Below, in pieces: positions 35,456-45,094 of a DNA stretch of 64,000 nucleotides. The stretch spans positions 1 through 64,000 of the forward strand of contig NZ_JAKFZN010000007.1 in the NCBI RefSeq assembly GCF_021654165.1, given 5' to 3'. Below the pieces are notes generated by a model that searched no databases, was not told the origin of the DNA, and saw only the letters and a list, made by a program, of their open reading frames with translations. This DNA is from Nereida sp. MMG025 (GTDB lineage Bacteria > Pseudomonadota > Alphaproteobacteria > Rhodobacterales > Rhodobacteraceae). The stretch's first letter is position 1. Every line of letters starts with the position of its first letter. A program made the translations under genes and the position numbers.

Positions 35456-36334
35456 TTATCCCTTCACCGCGCCTGCTGTCAGTCCGCTGACAATCTGGCG
35501 CTGGAAGAACATAACAAGGATGAACAATGGCACAGTGGCTGAAACCACTGCTGCAACCGCAAACATCACATTTCCTTCGGTTTGTGTGGTTCCAAGGAAC
35601 GAGGCGATCTTGGGCACCATGGTTTGGTTTTCCTGGTTCAGCAACATCGCTGTCACGGCAAAATCATTGTAGGCCAAAAGGAAGCTGAATAGACCCGTGG
35701 TAATCACCCCCGGCCACATGACGGGGATAATCACAAACCGGAATGCCTGAAACTGTGTGCAGCCATCGACCTTGGCGCTTTCGTCCAGATCCTTGGGAAT
35801 TTTTTGGAAAAAACTGTGCAGCATCCAGAGGGTGAATGGTTGGTTGATCGCCACAAGCACGATGATCGAGGTGGGCAAAATGCCCCAGAGGTTCCACTCA
35901 AAGAACGGCAACAAATACCCTGAAACCAGTGTGATTGGCGGCATCGCACGAAAGATCAGTGCGATGATGAGCAACCAGAATGTGTAGCGAAACCCGGACC
36001 GCGAAAGCGCATATCCCCCAAGTGTGCCGATCGTCAGCGATGTAAGCACGACGAAGAAACACACGATAAAGGTGTTGATGACCGCGCTGCCAAAGCCTTC
36101 TTGCACCCAAGCGCCATAATAACCCGCGCCTGTGAATGGAGAGCCATAGACCGCTTGGGTGCGCTCGCCTGTCAGCGCATTGGTCCAATCTGCGATCGAG
36201 AAGAAATCCAGCTCGACCTTGAATGACCCCCACAAGGTCCACATAAACGGGAAAGCCGCGACGATCAGCCAGACCGTAATGAACCCCCAGTTAAACAGTT
36301 TCAGAGAGGTCGGTGCTTCGGTTGCCTTTGACAT
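35456..36334 (-). CDS. CUT1-type sugar ABC transporter permease (MalG-like)
   Basis: 292 residues with six predicted helices. The coupling loop DLDESAKVDGCTQFQAFRFV and the following IIPVMWPGVITTGLFSFLLA are the EAA motif of carbohydrate permeases, and it ends FQRQIVSGLTAGAVKG as MalG proteins do. The start at 36334 was chosen because the longer frame (to 36490) runs inside the upstream permease. It is the last of four genes (ATPase, binding protein, two permeases) on the minus strand. Substrate unknown. Confidence 0.87.
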   Translation of the reverse strand: MSKATEAPTSLKLFNWGFITVWLIVAAFPFMWTLWGSFKVELDFFSIADWTNALTGERTQAVYGSPFTGAGYYGAWVQEGFGSAVINTFIVCFFVVLTSLTIGTLGGYALSRSGFRYTFWLLIIALIFRAMPPITLVSGYLLPFFEWNLWGILPTSIIVLVAINQPFTLWMLHSFFQKIPKDLDESAKVDGCTQFQAFRFVIIPVMWPGVITTGLFSFLLAYNDFAVTAMLLNQENQTMVPKIASFLGTTQTEGNVMFAVAAVVSATVPLFILVMFFQRQIVSGLTAGAVKG

Positions 36335-36345
36335 ATCCCGTTCCC

Positions 36346-37371
36346 CTATGTCTTTGCCGTGAAATCGCGCCACGTGCGCACCAAGACGGGCGCAAGCAGG
36401 ATCGACACACAGATGATCGTCAGCACAGATGTCGCCGCCGCCGAGGACAGCAACTGCGTCTCGCCACCCAAATCGTTGAAAATAATCCAACTGAGCGAGG
36501 TCGCATGCGCCTCTGCCTTAAAGCCGACGATCGGTTCAAACACCCTGAAATTGTCCATCAGCTGGATCAACGCCACAAAAGTAACCAGCGGCATAAGATG
36601 CGGGATGACTACATAGCGGATCTGCTGCCAGCGCGTCGCGCCATCAATCATCGCAGATTCCAGCGTATCCTTGGGCAAGGTTTGCAGCCCCGCATAGAAC
36701 ACCACAAACGCAAAGGGCGCCGAGGACCAGATCCCGTAAACAATGAGCATGATCCATGTCAGACCCGTTGAGGCCTTAAGAGAAAGATCGGGGTCATTGG
36801 CCAGATATTGCAAAAACGTCCCCAGAATACCGCGGCTATCGATCATCCAGAACAAAATGAGCGAGCCGATCAGCGGGGTAACAATCATCGGCAAAAGCGA
36901 AAAGAAAATGACCAGCCCCTTGAGGTGGCGGTGAAGCGAATTCACCCCAACTGCAATCGCGAACCCCAGTATGATAAGCAGCGGCGTCACTGTGAACGTA
37001 TAGGTCAGGGTAAAAGCCATCGCGCGGTAAAACGGCAGGTTGCGCAACTCCGACAAAAAGCCACTCATCGTTTCATTACTGCGCCATGCATCGCCCACTT
37101 CGGAAACCGCAAGATGCCCGCGATCAAGATAGATAGACAGGCCCGCGAATTGGCCCAAAGGCCGCTCGTCTTTCAGGATGGCCATTGCCTCTTGATCAAT
37201 GATGGTTTCGGTTGTGGTGCCGAACGGGCCACTGTTTTCGACTGATTTGAACACAGCTTCATGCGGCGTGAAAACAGACTGCACAACAACCGACACGATC
37301 GGGAAAGCGATAAACAAAAGCATCGCCAGCGCGGTCGGAAGAAAGAACCAGAAGAATGTCTTATGCTTCAT
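36346..37371 (-). CDS. CUT1-type sugar ABC transporter permease (MalF-like)
   Basis: 341 residues. An N-terminal helix (TFFWFFLPTALAMLLFIAFP) precedes a periplasmic segment of about 90 residues, then the five core helices. The EAA loop is PKDTLESAMIDGATRWQQIR with YVVIPHLMPLV. It pairs with the MalG-like permease 11 bp downstream. The long first periplasmic loop is larger than in most CUT1 permeases of about 290-300 residues but within the range seen for MalF-type proteins. Confidence 0.86.
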   Translation of the reverse strand: MKHKTFFWFFLPTALAMLLFIAFPIVSVVVQSVFTPHEAVFKSVENSGPFGTTTETIIDQEAMAILKDERPLGQFAGLSIYLDRGHLAVSEVGDAWRSNETMSGFLSELRNLPFYRAMAFTLTYTFTVTPLLIILGFAIAVGVNSLHRHLKGLVIFFSLLPMIVTPLIGSLILFWMIDSRGILGTFLQYLANDPDLSLKASTGLTWIMLIVYGIWSSAPFAFVVFYAGLQTLPKDTLESAMIDGATRWQQIRYVVIPHLMPLVTFVALIQLMDNFRVFEPIVGFKAEAHATSLSWIIFNDLGGETQLLSSAAATSVLTIICVSILLAPVLVRTWRDFTAKT

Positions 37372-37425
37372 CAGGCAGCCTCAGGTGGAAAAGGTCAAAA
37401 CGAATAAGGTCGAAAAATATAAAAA

Positions 37426-37448
37426 GGCGGAACCAGAGTGGTCCCGCC
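37426..37448 (-). terminator. Intercistronic hairpin after the sugar-binding protein gene
   Basis: GGCGGAACC and GGTCCCGCC form a 9-position stem with one mismatch around a 5-base loop. On the minus strand it is followed by TTTTTATATTTTT. It lies 12 bp past the binding-protein stop and should attenuate the permease genes. Confidence 0.7.
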
Positions 37449-37460
37449 CAAAACGCATCC

Positions 37461-38711
37461 TTATTGCAGGAAGCCTTGCTCTTTTGCTGCAGCGGTGTAG
37501 GCCGCTTCAACATCTGCAAGCGCTTGTTCGGCGCTTTCTTTACCCTGCATGAAGTCTGCCAGTTCAGCACCAAGCGCCGAATGCAACAGGCCTTGGTAAG
37601 GCAACATTGGATATGGAACCGAACCCGCGTTGGCCGCAGCAAACACACCTGTGGCGGCGGGTGTTGGCTCATACCCATCAATCAGCCAGACAGCTTGTGT
37701 GCTTGTTTCGTCATTCAGGATGGATGGGTCAATGGCTTTGACCAGTGCTTTGAAGGTGGCTTCTGCGTCTGCATCGCTGATGTTCTTTGCCACAGTGAAA
37801 CCATCCCACCACAGGGTTGTGGCCGGCGTGTCGCCGCCTGCAACTGTCAACGGACCGGCAATGGCGGTGTTGTTGGCAACCTGCTCGGACGACCCTTCGG
37901 TTGAACGCAGCGGATCAATCCGGCTGCCCCACATATGCATCAAAGCCACGTTACCCGCTTTCCATTCTGCCGATGTCGCGTTGGAATCATGCGTCAGGAA
38001 ATCGGGGTTCATGTATTCCGATAGCGCCTTCATCATCTCGAGCGCGGCAACACCCTGCTCATTGTTGATGCTGACGTTGGCTGTGCCTGGTTCAAAAAAC
38101 TGACCACCGTGACCGATGTACATATTGTTGAATTCTTGCGCGAGGTTCCAGCCAGCGGCATATGGGCCACCGATCGGGTTTTCAAGAATACCCATCGAGC
38201 GGATCTTTTCGGCAGCCGCCAGCATTTCTTCGTATGTCATTGGCGGCTCAATGCCAGCCTGCTCAAGAATGTCAGAGCGATATGTCAGGTGCTGTGCGTT
38301 CGCCATGAAGGCCACGGCCATCACATTGCCACCCACAGTGATCAGCTGGTTTGGCTTCAAAGTGGCGCCATGAGCGGCGACCAGATCATCCAGCGGGCGG
38401 ATGACATCTTCGTTCATCAGCGCAACGATGGACGAGTTCGCAACAATCGCAGACGTGTATTCCGCAGGGTTGCCCTGCATACCTGCGAGATTGATTTTCT
38501 GGTGATCGGCGGTCAGATTTGTCTCGACCACGACATTGTCGTTGGCACACGCCAGCGCACCTGCCCCAACCGTCTGAATTGCGGGGAATTCGTTGCCCAC
38601 AATGCTGACGCGGCCTTCTTCGATACCACAATCCGAGTGGCCTGCCGCCTGGACAGCCGATGCGGCAACGATGGACATCGCGGCTGCAGTTGCAATTTTC
38701 TTCAGAAACAT
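37461..38711 (-). CDS. Extracellular sugar-binding protein of CUT1 ABC transporter
   Basis: 416 residues. The signal peptide MFLKKIATAAAMSIVAASAV ends at QAAG. The mature protein reads like a family 1 solute-binding protein: EYTSAIVANSSIVALMNEDV, YRSDILEQAGIEPPMTYEEM and ATTLWWDGFTVAKN. Two cysteines near the mature N-terminus (SDCGIE and LACANDN) could form a disulfide. AGGGAG precedes the ATG at 38711. It follows the ATPase gene. The sugar is not evident; a LacI-type operator upstream of the operon suggests an oligosaccharide or glycoside. Confidence 0.86.
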   Translation of the reverse strand: MFLKKIATAAAMSIVAASAVQAAGHSDCGIEEGRVSIVGNEFPAIQTVGAGALACANDNVVVETNLTADHQKINLAGMQGNPAEYTSAIVANSSIVALMNEDVIRPLDDLVAAHGATLKPNQLITVGGNVMAVAFMANAQHLTYRSDILEQAGIEPPMTYEEMLAAAEKIRSMGILENPIGGPYAAGWNLAQEFNNMYIGHGGQFFEPGTANVSINNEQGVAALEMMKALSEYMNPDFLTHDSNATSAEWKAGNVALMHMWGSRIDPLRSTEGSSEQVANNTAIAGPLTVAGGDTPATTLWWDGFTVAKNISDADAEATFKALVKAIDPSILNDETSTQAVWLIDGYEPTPAATGVFAAANAGSVPYPMLPYQGLLHSALGAELADFMQGKESAEQALADVEAAYTAAAKEQGFLQ

Positions 38712-38798
38712 ACTGTGTCTCCCTGTTTGTTTCCTGGCCTTCGGCAGAATGCCAAAGACAACTCTTATCCCCATTTTCGAGGAATTATTGGAAGGGCT

Positions 38799-39848
38799 CT
38801 AGGCCCCCATCCGCACGCCTGTTTCTTTATCGAACAGGTGGCAAATTTCAGCGGGGATCGAGACAGCGACGTCATCCCCAATTTCGGTCCGGTAGTCTTT
38901 GGCCGCTTTCACATTACACAGCGCGCCGCCCAGGCGGATTGCGACCATTGTGGCATCACCAAGCAATTCCATTGTGTAGGCGGGCGCTTTTGCTTGGCCA
39001 CCGCTCTCCACCACTGTGGCATCTTCCGCGCGAAACCCAAGCGTGATCGGCCCGTCAGGTGCCTTCAAACCAGACACGGACATATTGGCAGATGTGAACG
39101 TGCCGCCTTTCATGTCCCCGTCAACCAGGTTCATTGCAGGCGAGCCGATAAAGCTGGCGACAAATGTATTGGCGGGGTTATCGTAGATTTCTGTCGGCGT
39201 GCCAACTTGCTGAACGATCCCCTTTTCCATCACAACAACACGGTCAGCCAAGGTCATTGCTTCGATCTGGTCATGGGTGACATAGATCGTGGTGACTTTA
39301 AGCTCATGACTGAGGTTTTTGATCTGCGCACGGGTCGAAACACGCAATTTCGCATCAAGGTTGGACAGCGGTTCATCCATCAAAAACACGTTCGGTTCGC
39401 GCACAATCGCGCGTGCAAGTGCCACGCGTTGACGTTGGCCGCCTGACAGCTCCGCTGGTTTGCGGTGCAAAAAAGGTTCAAGCTCAACCATAGCAGCCGC
39501 CCGCATAACGCGCTCATCATGCTCGTGCGCAGGCACCTTGCGGACCTTCAGAGGGAACTTGATGTTGTCGTAAACATTCATATTCGGGTAGAGGCCGTAT
39601 GACTGAAACACCATGCTGATGTCGCGGTCTTTAGGCTCCAGATCATTTACCCGTTTGCCATCGACAATGATGTCGCCTTCGGTCACGTCCTCAAGACCCG
39701 CAATCATGCGCATCGTCGTGGTCTTACCGCACCCCGAAGGACCAAGCAGGACCAAAAATTCTTGATCTGCAATCGTCAGGTCAAAGTTTTTGACCCCGAC
39801 AAAATTGCCCCAACGCTTTCCTACGTTGCGCAGCTGGATTTCAGCCAT
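38799..39848 (-). CDS. CUT1-type sugar ABC transporter ATP-binding protein (MalK/UgpC-like)
   Basis: 349 residues. Walker A GPSGCGKTTTMRM, Q-loop MVFQSYGLYPNM, signature [16 protein letters not shown], Walker [17 protein letters not shown] and switch YVTHDQIEAMTL are intact. The C-terminal third (about 240-349) is the TOBE regulatory domain. First gene of the four-gene operon; its upstream region contains an 18-bp near-perfect palindrome. The start at 39848 gives the canonical MAEIQLRNVGKRWG beginning. The longer frame to 40121 crosses the divergent gene and was rejected. Confidence 0.9.
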   Translation of the reverse strand: MAEIQLRNVGKRWGNFVGVKNFDLTIADQEFLVLLGPSGCGKTTTMRMIAGLEDVTEGDIIVDGKRVNDLEPKDRDISMVFQSYGLYPNMNVYDNIKFPLKVRKVPAHEHDERVMRAAAMVELEPFLHRKPAELSGGQRQRVALARAIVREPNVFLMDEPLSNLDAKLRVSTRAQIKNLSHELKVTTIYVTHDQIEAMTLADRVVVMEKGIVQQVGTPTEIYDNPANTFVASFIGSPAMNLVDGDMKGGTFTSANMSVSGLKAPDGPITLGFRAEDATVVESGGQAKAPAYTMELLGDATMVAIRLGGALCNVKAAKDYRTEIGDDVAVSIPAEICHLFDKETGVRMGA

Positions 39849-39879
39849 GCGACCCCCCTGGCTTGTCTTGTTGTGCTCT

Positions 39880-39897
39880 TTTGCACACGTTTGCAAA
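39880..39897. promoter_or_regulatory. LacI-family-type operator between sugar ABC operon and SnoaL-like gene
   Basis: TTTGCACACGTTTGCAAA is an 18-bp palindrome with one mismatched pair and a central ACGT, the usual form of LacI-family operators. It lies 32 bp before the ATPase start on the minus strand. A second TTGCAA/ATGCT inverted pair flanks 39891-39927. No LacI-family gene is in the window. Confidence 0.6.
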
Positions 39898-39966
39898 AAT
39901 GCTAGACACAAGCCGCAGCATTTGCAATTTTCTTTTTTGAAATTCCCAACATTTATTGGCTGGCCC

Positions 39967-40935
39967 ATGACGATAGACCCACGCAAACGCTTGCGCCAAG
40001 GCTTGGACGCGCTCTGGCGCGACGGCGGAAATACAGATGTGATCGCCGAAAATGCGGTGTTTGATGTCGCATGGCCGGTGAACCAATTGATCGGACGTGA
40101 TACGATTCTTGCGCATTTCATTGATCCGGTGCGCCGCGCGTTGTCTCATGCACATCGGCGCGATCTTTTGTTTATCGGCGGGCAAAACATCCGCGATACG
40201 GGCGGGTATTGGTGCGCCTGTGTGACCCACTATGTCGGCACCTTCGATGCGCCTATGTTTGGCCTGACGCCGTCAAACAAACTTGCCTTCCTTCGCGCGG
40301 GCGAGTTTTACCGCCTGCAAAACAATCAAATCGTTGAAGCCAAAATCATCTTCGACCTGCCCGATCTGATGCATCAATCGGGCCGCCTTCCCTTACCGTC
40401 TCTTGGCACTGAAATCACATTCCCTGCCCCCGCCACCCAAGACGGGCTTTGCCCCGTTTCAGGCGATGGGATGGCATCGCTTGATGTGGTGCAGCGCATG
40501 CTCGGCGATCTGCATGTCTACGATCCAAAGACCGGCGCTTCCAAAGGACAGACCGGGCAAGACGGTACATGGGCGGATGATATGCTGTGGTATGGTCCTG
40601 CGGGTGTGGGCAGCAACTATCGATGGGATGGATTCGTCAAAGACCATCGCGCCGATTTCCTGCGCGCCTTCCCCGACCGAAAAGGCGGCAATCATTATTG
40701 TCGCATCGGTGATGCGAATTACGCCGCGGTCAGCGGTTGGCCCTCCATGACTATGACGTTCCAAGACAGTTATTTGGGCCAACCTGCCGATGGCCGCGCA
40801 TTGACGCTGCGGGTAATGGACTTCTATCGCATCGATACGAACCGCATTGCCGAAAACTGGGTCACGCTGGATTACGGCGATTTGTTTTATCAGATGGGGC
40901 GCGACCTGATCATGGAAAGCAACGCTCTGACGTAA
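39967..40935 (+). CDS. Double SnoaL-like (NTF2-fold) protein
   Basis: 322 residues with two NTF2/SnoaL-like halves. The first (residues about 5-140) includes FDVAWPVNQLIGRDTILAHF and FYRLQNNQIVEAKIIFDLPD. The second (about 165-320) includes WADDMLWYGPAGVGSNYRWD and FYRIDTNRIAENWVTLDYGD. SnoaL-type proteins act as polyketide or ester cyclases or bind small hydrophobic ligands, and many bacterial members have unknown function. The start at 39967 avoids an upstream extension through the operator region. It is divergent from the sugar ABC operon and could share its control; a role in that sugar's metabolism is only positional. Confidence 0.72.
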   Translation: MTIDPRKRLRQGLDALWRDGGNTDVIAENAVFDVAWPVNQLIGRDTILAHFIDPVRRALSHAHRRDLLFIGGQNIRDTGGYWCACVTHYVGTFDAPMFGLTPSNKLAFLRAGEFYRLQNNQIVEAKIIFDLPDLMHQSGRLPLPSLGTEITFPAPATQDGLCPVSGDGMASLDVVQRMLGDLHVYDPKTGASKGQTGQDGTWADDMLWYGPAGVGSNYRWDGFVKDHRADFLRAFPDRKGGNHYCRIGDANYAAVSGWPSMTMTFQDSYLGQPADGRALTLRVMDFYRIDTNRIAENWVTLDYGDLFYQMGRDLIMESNALT

Positions 40936-41017
40936 GGGTGCGACCCTATTTCTCTATACAGCACGATATGAACCCGTTAGAGCGCGAGGTCTTTGATCCG
41001 ACCAATAGGCACACCCC

Positions 41018-43099
41018 TTGAAACAATCCCTCTCCGATGCTCTTGCCGCCAAAGGCTACACCGATCTGACACCTGTTCAGCAAGAGGTGCTCAAGGACGA
41101 ATACCAAGGCGCCGATCTTCTTGTCTCGGCCCAAACAGGTTCGGGCAAAACGCTCGGGTTTGGCCTGTCGATTGCCCCCACCATTTTGGGCGATGCCAAT
41201 ACATTTGATCGCGCCTCTGCGCCGCTGGCCCTGATTATTGCGCCGACACGTGAATTGGCGATGCAGGTCAAACGCGAATTGTCATGGCTTTATGCCAAAG
41301 CTGGCGTTGTCATGGCCTCTACCGTGGGCGGCATGGACACGCGCGATGAACGCCGTGCGCTTGACCGCGGCACACATATCGTTGTGGCCACGCCCGGTCG
41401 TCTGCGCGACCACATCATGCGCGGCGCCATTGATCTAAGCGCCATCCGCGCGGTGGTTCTGGATGAAGCCGACGAGATGCTGGATCTGGGTTTCCGTGAG
41501 GATCTGGAATTCATTTTGGGCGAATGCCCCGACGATCGCCAGACGCTTCTGTTTTCCGCAACCGTGCCAAAGTCTATCGCCAAACTGGCCGAAAGCTATC
41601 AGCGCGACGCGATCCGTGTTGTCGCCAAGTCCGAAGAAGGCCAGCACGCCGACATCGAATATCGCGCCTGTGACGTCAGTGACCGTGACGCAGAAAACGC
41701 GATAATCAACACGTTGCGGTTTTATGAAGCCCCCAACGCCATCGTCTTTGCCAACACCCGCGCGATGGTCAATCGGTTGACCACGCGGCTGTCGAACCGC
41801 GGCTTTTCAGTTGTGGCCCTTTCGGGTGAGCTGACCCAAGGCGAACGCACCAATGCGTTGCAGGCGATGCGCGATGGCCGTGCACGGGTCTGCGTGGCCA
41901 CCGATGTGGCCGCCCGCGGGATTGACCTGCCCAACCTTGATCTGGTGGTCCATGCCGAACTGCCGTCCAACCACGAGACGCTTTTGCACCGCTCGGGCCG
42001 CACGGGTCGCGCCGGACGCAAAGGCACCAGCGTCATGATCGTGACACCCAAGGTGCGCAAAAAGGCACAGCGTATCTTGGGGTGGGCCAAACTTGACGCC
42101 ACTTGGGGCCAGGCCCCCTCAGCCGACGAAGTGCGCGCACGCGACGAAGAACGTATGCTGGCCGATGATGCATGGCTTTCGCCTATTCCAGACAGCGATG
42201 CCGCGACAGTTGCAAAACTGGTCGAGACATTCAGCCCCGAACAAATTGCGCACGCCTATCTGCAGCTTTTCCACACGCAGCACTCTGCGCCAGAAGACCT
42301 CAGCGGTCCTTCAGCACCACGCGAGCCCAAGAAGGCCTTTGGCCCATCAGTCTGGTTTGCGGTCGATGGCGGACGCGACGCAGGTGCAGAGCCGCGCCGG
42401 TTGTTGCCAATGCTGTGCAAAGAAGGCGGGCTGACCAAAGACGACATCGGCGCGATCCGAGTCATGCATGACAAAAGCTATGTGGAATTGCGCAAAGACG
42501 CGGTGAACGGATTTGTCGAAACCATCGGCGCAGAGATGAAGGTCGAAGGCGCGGGTATCGAACAGCTTGCCAAAGCCCCCGACCTGCCCCAACGCAGCCC
42601 GCGTGATGGCAAATCCTTCAGCGACAAAAAACCCTACGGCGGCAAGCCGCGTGGAGATCGCAAACCCTACGAAAAACGCGATGACCAGCGCGATGACCGC
42701 CCCCAAAAGCCACGCCAAAAATCCGACAGCGCCCCACGTGTTTGGGATGATGAACGCACGCCCAAAGCGCGCAAACCCAAACCCGAAAGCAAAGGTGGCA
42801 AGCCTGCCTACAAAGGTAAGGACAAAGCCCCCTACAAACCGCGCGAGGAACGCAGCGAACGCCCGGACGGTGTGGTGAAGCCCTATAAGAAAAAGGGCCC
42901 GACACCCCCCGAAGGCAAGCCCACCAGCAAAAAGAACAAGGCCCGCACAGGCGGTGACAAACCACCCTTCAAAGGCGGCAAGCCTGGCGGAAGACCAGGT
43001 GGCAAGCCAAAGGGCAAGGGTGCGGGCAAACCCTCTTGGGCGTCCGATCCATCCAAAGGCGGCGGGCGCAAACCCCGCGGCGCACGCAGCAAGCCCTAG
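41018..43099 (+). CDS. DEAD-box RNA helicase with DbpA-type RNA-binding domain and basic tail
   Basis: 693 residues, TTG start. Helicase motifs in order: TPVQQEVL (Q motif), [42 protein letters not shown], and in the second domain [13 protein letters not shown] and [10 protein letters not shown]. Residues about 430-510 resemble a DbpA RNA-binding fold ([20 protein letters not shown]). Residues about 520-693 are a low-complexity Lys/Arg/Pro/Gly tail, likely disordered and RNA binding. Probable role: ribosome assembly or cold-stress RNA remodelling. No strong ribosome-binding site precedes the TTG. Its TAG overlaps the stop of the convergent ATPase gene in a shared CTAG. Confidence 0.88.
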   Translation: MKQSLSDALAAKGYTDLTPVQQEVLKDEYQGADLLVSAQTGSGKTLGFGLSIAPTILGDANTFDRASAPLALIIAPTRELAMQVKRELSWLYAKAGVVMASTVGGMDTRDERRALDRGTHIVVATPGRLRDHIMRGAIDLSAIRAVVLDEADEMLDLGFREDLEFILGECPDDRQTLLFSATVPKSIAKLAESYQRDAIRVVAKSEEGQHADIEYRACDVSDRDAENAIINTLRFYEAPNAIVFANTRAMVNRLTTRLSNRGFSVVALSGELTQGERTNALQAMRDGRARVCVATDVAARGIDLPNLDLVVHAELPSNHETLLHRSGRTGRAGRKGTSVMIVTPKVRKKAQRILGWAKLDATWGQAPSADEVRARDEERMLADDAWLSPIPDSDAATVAKLVETFSPEQIAHAYLQLFHTQHSAPEDLSGPSAPREPKKAFGPSVWFAVDGGRDAGAEPRRLLPMLCKEGGLTKDDIGAIRVMHDKSYVELRKDAVNGFVETIGAEMKVEGAGIEQLAKAPDLPQRSPRDGKSFSDKKPYGGKPRGDRKPYEKRDDQRDDRPQKPRQKSDSAPRVWDDERTPKARKPKPESKGGKPAYKGKDKAPYKPREERSERPDGVVKPYKKKGPTPPEGKPTSKKNKARTGGDKPPFKGGKPGGRPGGKPKGKGAGKPSWASDPSKGGGRKPRGARSKP

Positions 43100-44151
43100 C
43101 GGATCCGCATTTCGCTGGCCGCGTCGAACAACATCGCGCGGCTGGCATCAAACCGCAGCCCCACACGGTCCCCTGTCTTTGACCGTTCGTCCCCACGTTC
43201 TTCGACGATGATCTTTTCGCCCGTGGGGGCCTTTAGGTATGCATAAGACACGCCGCCCAAAGCCTCGGTCAATTCAACCACATGGGTGTCACCATCGACA
43301 ATCTGCGCATGTTCGGGGCGTATCCCGATGCTGACCTCTGTTCCCGCATTCTGCGCGGCTTGGCCCATCGGCACAGTCATCGCCAGACCTGGCACATCAA
43401 CACCCTCTGCCGCGCATTTGCCATTCAGAAAATTCATCGCAGGAGACCCAATAAACCCTGCCACAAATTTGTTGTCTGGATCGCGATACAGATCCATCGG
43501 CGCGCCCACCTGTTCAATACGGCCCGCGCGCAGCACAACGATCTTATCGGCAAGCGTCATCGCCTCGACCTGATCATGGGTGACATAGATCATCGTCGCG
43601 CCAATTTCTTTGTGCAGACGTGCGATCTCGACCCGCATTTCAACACGCAATTCCGCATCAAGGTTTGACAGCGGCTCATCGAACAAAAAGACCTCGGGGC
43701 CCCGCACAATGGCCCGCCCGATGGAAACCCGTTGGCGCTGTCCGCCCGACAAAGCCGCGGGTTTGCGTTTGAGATAATCATCCAGCTTCAGGATGCGGCT
43801 GGCCTCGGCCACCTTGGCGTCGATCTCGGATCTGGGATGGCCGTTCATTTTCAGACCGAAACCCATGTTCTGTTCGACTGTCATATGCGGGTAAAGCGCA
43901 TAGGTCTGAAACACCATTGCAACGCCGCGATCGCTTGGGTCAAGCCGGGTGACATCACGTGCGCCGATATTGATCTGACCTTCTGTGGTTTCTTCCAGCC
44001 CTGCAACCATACGCAGCAACGTTGATTTACCGCAGCCCGATGGCCCCACGAACACACAAAACTCTCCATCGTCGATCCCCAGATCAATGCCGTGAATAAC
44101 TTGCGTGGCACCGTATCTCTTGATCACGTTGTTCAGTTTGACACCCGACAT
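43096..44151 (-). CDS. Sugar ABC transporter ATP-binding protein (UgpC-like) for the galactoside system
   Basis: 351 residues. Walker [15 protein letters not shown]-loop [12 protein letters not shown], signature [16 protein letters not shown], Walker [17 protein letters not shown] and a C-terminal TOBE region are present. The binding-protein and permease genes from 45095 onward have no ATPase beside them, while this one sits just across the IclR gene, so they probably form one importer. The ATG shares one base with the IclR stop codon (TAATG), so the two are translationally coupled. GGGAG lies upstream inside the iclR-type gene. Confidence 0.88.
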   Translation of the reverse strand: MSGVKLNNVIKRYGATQVIHGIDLGIDDGEFCVFVGPSGCGKSTLLRMVAGLEETTEGQINIGARDVTRLDPSDRGVAMVFQTYALYPHMTVEQNMGFGLKMNGHPRSEIDAKVAEASRILKLDDYLKRKPAALSGGQRQRVSIGRAIVRGPEVFLFDEPLSNLDAELRVEMRVEIARLHKEIGATMIYVTHDQVEAMTLADKIVVLRAGRIEQVGAPMDLYRDPDNKFVAGFIGSPAMNFLNGKCAAEGVDVPGLAMTVPMGQAAQNAGTEVSIGIRPEHAQIVDGDTHVVELTEALGGVSYAYLKAPTGEKIIVEERGDERSKTGDRVGLRFDASRAMLFDAASEMRIR

Positions 44152-44951
44152 TATTGGTCTCCCGTTTGGGCCATGGAACCATCGGGGAAAGCCCAACTCT
44201 GGACCTCCGTTGCGATGGCATCGGCAGTTTTTTTGATGCGTGGTACAAGCGTTTCAAGCGCGGCCAGGTTTGTGCGTCTGGTTGTGCTGGTGACCGAAAG
44301 CGCCCCCAGGACGCGGCCCGATTTGGTCAGAATTGGCAAAGCCACGCAGATAATTTCGGGCTCGTGCTCTTCACGGTCAAAGCCGTATCCATGCGTGCGA
44401 ATATCTGCAAGCTCGGTCCGCAGGGCCGCTTCGCTTGTTAAGGTTTGATCGGTAAACTTGTGAAACAGCTGCAGTGGAATAAGCCGGTCCAGCTCGCTTT
44501 CAGGCAAATGCGCCAGCATCGCCTTGCCAACACCTGTGCAATAAGCTGGCCCAACCTTTCCAGCAGATGAATACATCTCAACAGGGTCATCCGCATTGCG
44601 CTTATCAACATAGAGAACCTGCGCGTGATCAAGTTGCGCCAGATGCACGGTTTCCCCGACATCGCGGCTCAGCGCATCCAGATGCGGGCGAGCAAGCGGG
44701 GCAAGCGATGACTGATCCCATGCAGCATGGGCCAGCCGCACCAGCCGAACACCAAGCGCATAGGTTTGGCGATCTGTATCAAACACCAACATCCCCTCAT
44801 GCACCAAGGTCTGCATCAGCCGATACAAAGTGCCCTTGGGATAGGGCGACTGCTCTAGCACATCATTGAACCGCACTGGCCGTTTGAATCCCGCAACACG
44901 GTCAAGCACATCAAGCGCCTTGCCAACGGTGCCGCTGTTTGCCTCTGCCAT
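44151..44951 (-). CDS. IclR-family transcriptional regulator, probable regulator of the galactoside operon
   Basis: 266 residues. The N-terminal winged helix shows [20 protein letters not shown] and [20 protein letters not shown]. The effector domain (about 80-260) contains [20 protein letters not shown] and [16 protein letters not shown], typical of IclR. The ATG at 44951 is 9 bp after GGGAGG; ATGs further upstream are too close to or before that site. It diverges from the sugar-binding protein gene, and tandem palindromes in the shared region are probable operators. Co-translated with the ATPase. Confidence 0.88.
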   Translation of the reverse strand: MAEANSGTVGKALDVLDRVAGFKRPVRFNDVLEQSPYPKGTLYRLMQTLVHEGMLVFDTDRQTYALGVRLVRLAHAAWDQSSLAPLARPHLDALSRDVGETVHLAQLDHAQVLYVDKRNADDPVEMYSSAGKVGPAYCTGVGKAMLAHLPESELDRLIPLQLFHKFTDQTLTSEAALRTELADIRTHGYGFDREEHEPEIICVALPILTKSGRVLGALSVTSTTRRTNLAALETLVPRIKKTADAIATEVQSWAFPDGSMAQTGDQ

Positions 44952-44992
44952 TGTTGTCATCCTCCCAAGCATCGCAAAATCACACGACGCTG

Positions 44993-45058
44993 TTGACAAG
45001 CCTATGCGAGTCGTCGTTATCATTTCAATATGTAAAACGCAGTTTCAAATAATGAAAC
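44993..45058 (+). promoter_or_regulatory. Promoter region with tandem IclR-type palindromes
   Basis: TTGACA at 44993-44998 is a good -35 box; the -10 (TTATCA near 45017) is weak. GTTTCA-N5-TGAAAC at 45042-45058 and the imperfect copy ATTTCA-N5-TAAAAC at 45022-45038 lie 20 bp apart, just before the binding-protein gene. Their form fits IclR operators. Confidence 0.55.
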
Positions 45059-45094
45059 CGCAAACATAGTTTGGAAGCACCTAGGGAGGAAACC

